Assembly (NCBI GenBank): GCA_937899365.1
Contig: CALBPH010000204.1
Coordinates: 1-7,844, forward strand
DNA length: 7,844 nucleotides
Direction of reading: 5' to 3'
Origin: an uncultured Leptolyngbya sp.
GTDB lineage: Bacteria; Cyanobacteriota; Cyanobacteriia; Phormidesmidales; Phormidesmidaceae
The notes under the pieces: model-generated
What the model saw: the letters and a program-made list of their open reading frames with translations, nothing else
The model's database searches: none
What the model was told of the DNA's origin: nothing
Position numbers and translations under genes: made by a program
Shown: positions 5,039 through 7,844 of the stretch, one piece after another
Layout of the letters: the number at the start of each line of letters is the position of its first letter
Numbering within the stretch: the stretch's first letter is position 1

Positions 5039-7615
5039 CTACTTGGCAACGCGATGCATGGGAAACATGACCGAGCTGCGGGTCCGGTTATCATCCAGTT
5101 TTTCTAAGATAAATTCCCCACCTAGTCGCACCATTAGCGAACGACAGATGGCTAAGTTTAAGCCAGGGGGACGATCCAAAGGCGATTCTGCCAAATGATC
5201 GCGGCGATGACCTTGATTGAGTTCCGTGATGATGGCGTCTTCCACATCACCGTCATCAGTAATCGATAGCTCGATCCAATGCTGGTCTAAGGGACGGCTC
5301 CAAATGTCCACCCGTCCTCGCGATGGGGACCGTCGGCACGCAGCTGAGATCAGTTCATACAAGACAAACTCTATTTTCTGCATTTCGCCCTGCAAGGCCA
5401 AATTACTATCGGAGTGCACCTGGGTCCAAAGCTGCTTTTTTTGCACCTGGGTTTGCACCCGCTTCATCAAACGGTTTAGCAAGGCAACCAGGGGGACTTT
5501 GCGAGGGTCAGAGGCCATGGCCCAGCGCTCACGACTAGTCAACCGTAGCAGCTCCTTTTCCATCCCCGCCAAGCGGCTATCCACGGCATGAAAGTAAGGC
5601 TGATTACCAATGTCAGGTATCTGCTTTAGGTTACTGAGCTGACGTCGCGATTCCCGCACCTGTCGCCGGATATCATCCATGTGGTGATGCTTGTACCAGT
5701 TCAGCTCGGTTAGCTTGCTTCTGTGCTCCCCCAAACGGCTGGTTAGCATTAAATGACGACGGCACCAAGCTAGCTGATGGACCAGGACAGCCAACATACT
5801 CATCTGCTGATCAGAGAAGCGCCGATCCCGATGGTCGGCTAGCACGATAGCGCCATTGAGAGTGTGCTCTGGGGATGTTCTCAGGGCAACCACCAGTAGC
5901 TGAGCATGCCCCGGACATCGCAACCACTGACGCGTTACATCAGGTAATTCTTCATACTCCAGCTGAATCACCCCGTCGGTCTGGATTGCCCAGTTAATGA
6001 GGGCATCACCCTCCACCAGAATGGGCGGATTATCCTTTGCGGCAAACTGTTGTTCTCGAATGACTGAGGAGGCCAGACGGGCCTCCTTCTGACCGTTTTC
6101 CCAAACGATTAGCGCCACCAGGGGCAGTCGCAGCAGCTGGCTAATGTGATGGGTAGCCGCCTGTTCTAGCTGACCGACATCAAAGGTGCGCTGTAAATTG
6201 CGCAGCCCCCACTGCATCGTGTCATGCATCTGGGATTGCTGCTGAGCCTGACGTTGTAACGACCATTGATGCAGCACCAACCCGATCTGACGCCCCACGG
6301 ACTGGAGCAGATCTTGCTCCGTTTGGTTCCAACGGCGACCGTCGGTATCGGTAACCACTAGGACTCCCTCTGGAGCCTGCCCCGGCGAAAGATTATAGGC
6401 CATGGCCGACCGCATCCCCATTTGTAAAAACTGGGGATGCCATGCCCGCAGTTTCAGGTCGTTGTCTAAGTTTTCGATACAGATGGGCACCGTTTGGCGA
6501 GACAGCAGCTGCCAATCAATATCGTGGAGGGAGCACCAGGTATCTTGGGACGGTTTACTGCGGGTGCTGTGGTGCTGATAGCCCACCTCAAATCCGCCAC
6601 ATTCCAAATCGGGAATCAGGACCAGGAGACCATCGATTTCGAGGGTTGCAATCAGCTGCTCGGCACACTGCGCCATCACCGACTGCCAGTCGCGGTCCCC
6701 GTGAATACTTTGGGCCAGCCCCACGGACAGCTGATGGTTTGCCTCCAAATTAGCCACCCGTTCCTGCAACGCCGACATGGGCATCCCCAGGCTGACCACC
6801 TGAGCCGCCGCCGCCAAATATCGTTTTTCTGGCACGCTCCACTCGCGCGGTTGAGTCGCCTCTACGAGCAAAAACCCTAGCAAATCCCCCTGCATTAAAA
6901 TCGGGGCCACCATTAAGGAGGGCTTTTCAAATGCTAATTTCAAGGGCTCGATCACCGTCTCCGTGTGGGAGTAGCTATCTTCCCCAATGACAATCACATC
7001 CCCACAGGACAGCGTTTGATAAAACTCTTGATAGCCGCTGGCCGACAGCTGGGAACGGGCAGGTGATTGAGCCGCATAGGCATGACGATTGTGACTACCG
7101 TTAGCCACACGGTGCCAAAAAAACCGTTGCTGAGGCTCGAACCAGTAGGCCCGGGTGCGATTAGCCCCCACAAATCGATGGGTGGCGTCAACAATTTCCT
7201 GAAGCCTGGGCTCTAATTCCTGGATGGTTTCTAGCTTGGCCAGCAATTGGAAAAATGGCTGGGAGGGGCGCTTTTCTATTTGTAGGTAATAATCTTGCCG
7301 GTATCGATGCAGAATGGTGGCCAGGGTGGTAACCAAAATAGAAAAGGTTTTTTTCTGCACCCCGGACTTTAAAGAAGCACCCCGACGGGCAGTGCCTAAA
7401 AGTACGATACCAAGACACTCCTGCTGTCGTTGAATGGGAAAAACAATGGCGTCATGTATCTCCAGACGCTTAGCAATATCTTTCCATTCGCCCGCTCGAT
7501 GGGACTCTTGTAGGTCATAGACGGCGGCGGGCACCCCCCGCTCGATAACCTGCTGAACAGCGTCATCAGGCTGAAGCTTGATCTTTTGCCATAAAAAATT
7601 TTTACCGCTGGTCAA
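5039..7615 (-). CDS. Multi-GAF-domain protein with a degenerate histidine-kinase-like ATPase domain, main part
   Basis: Large soluble protein of a type I associate with cyanobacteria, probably a signalling or scaffold protein; substrate and partner are unknown. In the 858-residue open part I see the rest of a first GAF domain (about 1-100), then GAF-like domains at about 130-275 (LEPRLQEIVDATHRFVG), 295-450 and 475-620. A helical linker (about 630-665, NWYKHHHMDDIRR) leads to a C-terminal ATPase-like domain (about 700-855). That domain is eroded: the N-box place reads ELISAACRRSP with Ala where the metal-binding Asn is usual, the G1 box is DDGD and the G2 box is PPGLNLAICRSL. No dimerisation domain with a clear phospho-accepting His precedes it, and no membrane segment or signal peptide is seen. 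The TTG at 7615 is only a nominal start: homology continues upstream past a TAA at 7634-7636, so the N-terminus is missing from this frame. GTG at codon 28 is another possible start; the first internal Met is near residue 235. Confidence 0.85.
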   Translation of the reverse strand: MTSGKNFLWQKIKLQPDDAVQQVIERGVPAAVYDLQESHRAGEWKDIAKRLEIHDAIVFPIQRQQECLGIVLLGTARRGASLKSGVQKKTFSILVTTLATILHRYRQDYYLQIEKRPSQPFFQLLAKLETIQELEPRLQEIVDATHRFVGANRTRAYWFEPQQRFFWHRVANGSHNRHAYAAQSPARSQLSASGYQEFYQTLSCGDVIVIGEDSYSHTETVIEPLKLAFEKPSLMVAPILMQGDLLGFLLVEATQPREWSVPEKRYLAAAAQVVSLGMPMSALQERVANLEANHQLSVGLAQSIHGDRDWQSVMAQCAEQLIATLEIDGLLVLIPDLECGGFEVGYQHHSTRSKPSQDTWCSLHDIDWQLLSRQTVPICIENLDNDLKLRAWHPQFLQMGMRSAMAYNLSPGQAPEGVLVVTDTDGRRWNQTEQDLLQSVGRQIGLVLHQWSLQRQAQQQSQMHDTMQWGLRNLQRTFDVGQLEQAATHHISQLLRLPLVALIVWENGQKEARLASSVIREQQFAAKDNPPILVEGDALINWAIQTDGVIQLEYEELPDVTRQWLRCPGHAQLLVVALRTSPEHTLNGAIVLADHRDRRFSDQQMSMLAVLVHQLAWCRRHLMLTSRLGEHRSKLTELNWYKHHHMDDIRRQVRESRRQLSNLKQIPDIGNQPYFHAVDSRLAGMEKELLRLTSRERWAMASDPRKVPLVALLNRLMKRVQTQVQKKQLWTQVHSDSNLALQGEMQKIEFVLYELISAACRRSPSRGRVDIWSRPLDQHWIELSITDDGDVEDAIITELNQGHRRDHLAESPLDRPPGLNLAICRSLMVRLGGEFILEKLDDNRTRSSVMFPMHRVAK

Positions 7616-7633
7616 GACAGCCGTTTGGGTGGT

Positions 7634-7636
7634 TTA
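7634..7636 (-). other. In-frame TAA stop inside the first GAF domain
   Basis: Codons read GAC GAG CAG AGT TAA ACC ACC CAA ACG GCT GTC TTG. The stop is in the same frame as both flanking open stretches and lies in the variable loop after the LTWIGLYE strand. The residue it replaces cannot be told. The TTG at 7615 starts 18 bases after the first base of ACC that follows the stop. Confidence 0.8.
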
Positions 7637-7844
7637 ACTCTGCTCGTCGGCTTCATAGAGACCGATCCACGTCAGGTTATGGGGATAGAGCTGCTGCATA
7701 TAGCCAGCAATCTCTGTAAGTTGACCATCAACTGTCTCCTGTTCCCATACGGTTTTGAGAACCTGACCCAAATTGGCCAAATGCTGTTCACACGTCGCTG
7801 GGGGTACGGGGCTGACCTTAAAGACTCGGTGTGAATACCAGACT
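7634..7844 (-). CDS. N-terminal fragment of the multi-GAF protein, ending at an in-frame TAA; partial at the window edge
   Basis: Reading the 5039-7615 frame upstream on the minus strand crosses TAA at 7636-7634 and then stays open to the window edge. It encodes ...CEQHLANLGQVLKTV, then YMQQLYPHNLTWIGLYEADEQS. The helix plus the LTWIGLYE strand is a typical GAF-domain beginning (compare the LIWIGLYD pattern of relatives, from memory), and the 858-residue part begins in the middle of that same domain. The two pieces therefore belong to one ancestral gene. No in-frame ATG or GTG lies before the conserved part, only two TTG codons, so the start is most likely beyond position 7844. The fragment is too short to appear as a normal gene call, and its homology is less certain than that of topA or ndhB because the family is variable. 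Confidence 0.75.
   Translation of the reverse strand, partial: VWYSHRVFKVSPVPPATCEQHLANLGQVLKTVWEQETVDGQLTEIAGYMQQLYPHNLTWIGLYEADEQS

Noticed and set aside
2560..7636. Full reassignment of TAA and TAG as sense codons
   Set aside because: TAA ends ndhB at its expected length, TAG ends the GAF gene and TAA ends topA after its tail; a complete code change would leave these without stops. The positions replaced also suggest different residues (Lys and Leu).
7625..7834. A plus-strand 69-codon frame at the right end
   Set aside because: It is antisense to the GAF-domain coding stretch, which has family-like sequence on the minus strand.

Overview
The window comes from a cyanobacterium. It carries ndhB, a subunit of the photosynthetic NDH-1 complex; a topoisomerase I of the cyanobacterial type, with GPY-type C-terminal repeats and a Lys/Thr tail and no zinc-finger cysteines; a large multi-GAF protein of a kind I associate with cyanobacteria; and two copies of the HIP1 octamer GCGATCGC. 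Base composition looks moderately GC-rich. I cannot name the genus from sequence alone.

Layout. Minus strand, 1-2778: topA, running leftwards and ending at the window edge with its own stop codon. 2779-3391: a 613-bp divergent intergenic region with the upstream sequences of both topA and ndhB and several small dyads and repeats. Plus strand, 3392-4981: ndhB. 4982-5038: a short convergent gap with a hairpin. Minus strand, 5039-7844: a multi-GAF protein with a degenerate histidine-kinase-type ATPase domain, running off the right edge at its N-terminal end.

The main observation is that all three genes are cut by exactly one in-frame stop codon near the 5' end, with reading frame and homology continuing on both sides. 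The stops are TAA at topA codon 73, TAG at ndhB codon 89, and TAA in the first GAF domain of the third gene. There are no frameshifts, insertions or deletions at these points, and the remaining 852, 435 and 858 codons are open and look well conserved. Each stop is followed within 0-15 bases by a possible start codon (ATG, GTG, TTG). Explanations are sequencing or assembly error, recent nonsense mutations in a decaying or relaxed lineage, stop-codon suppression, or restart of translation giving two-piece proteins. Sequence alone cannot decide between them. Wholesale reassignment of TAA/TAG is unlikely because the same codons end the genes at the expected C-termini.

The genes have no obvious shared pathway: DNA supercoil relaxation (topA), cyclic electron flow, respiration and CO2 uptake (ndhB), and probably signalling (GAF protein). 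No mobile element, CRISPR array, tRNA or rRNA was seen.
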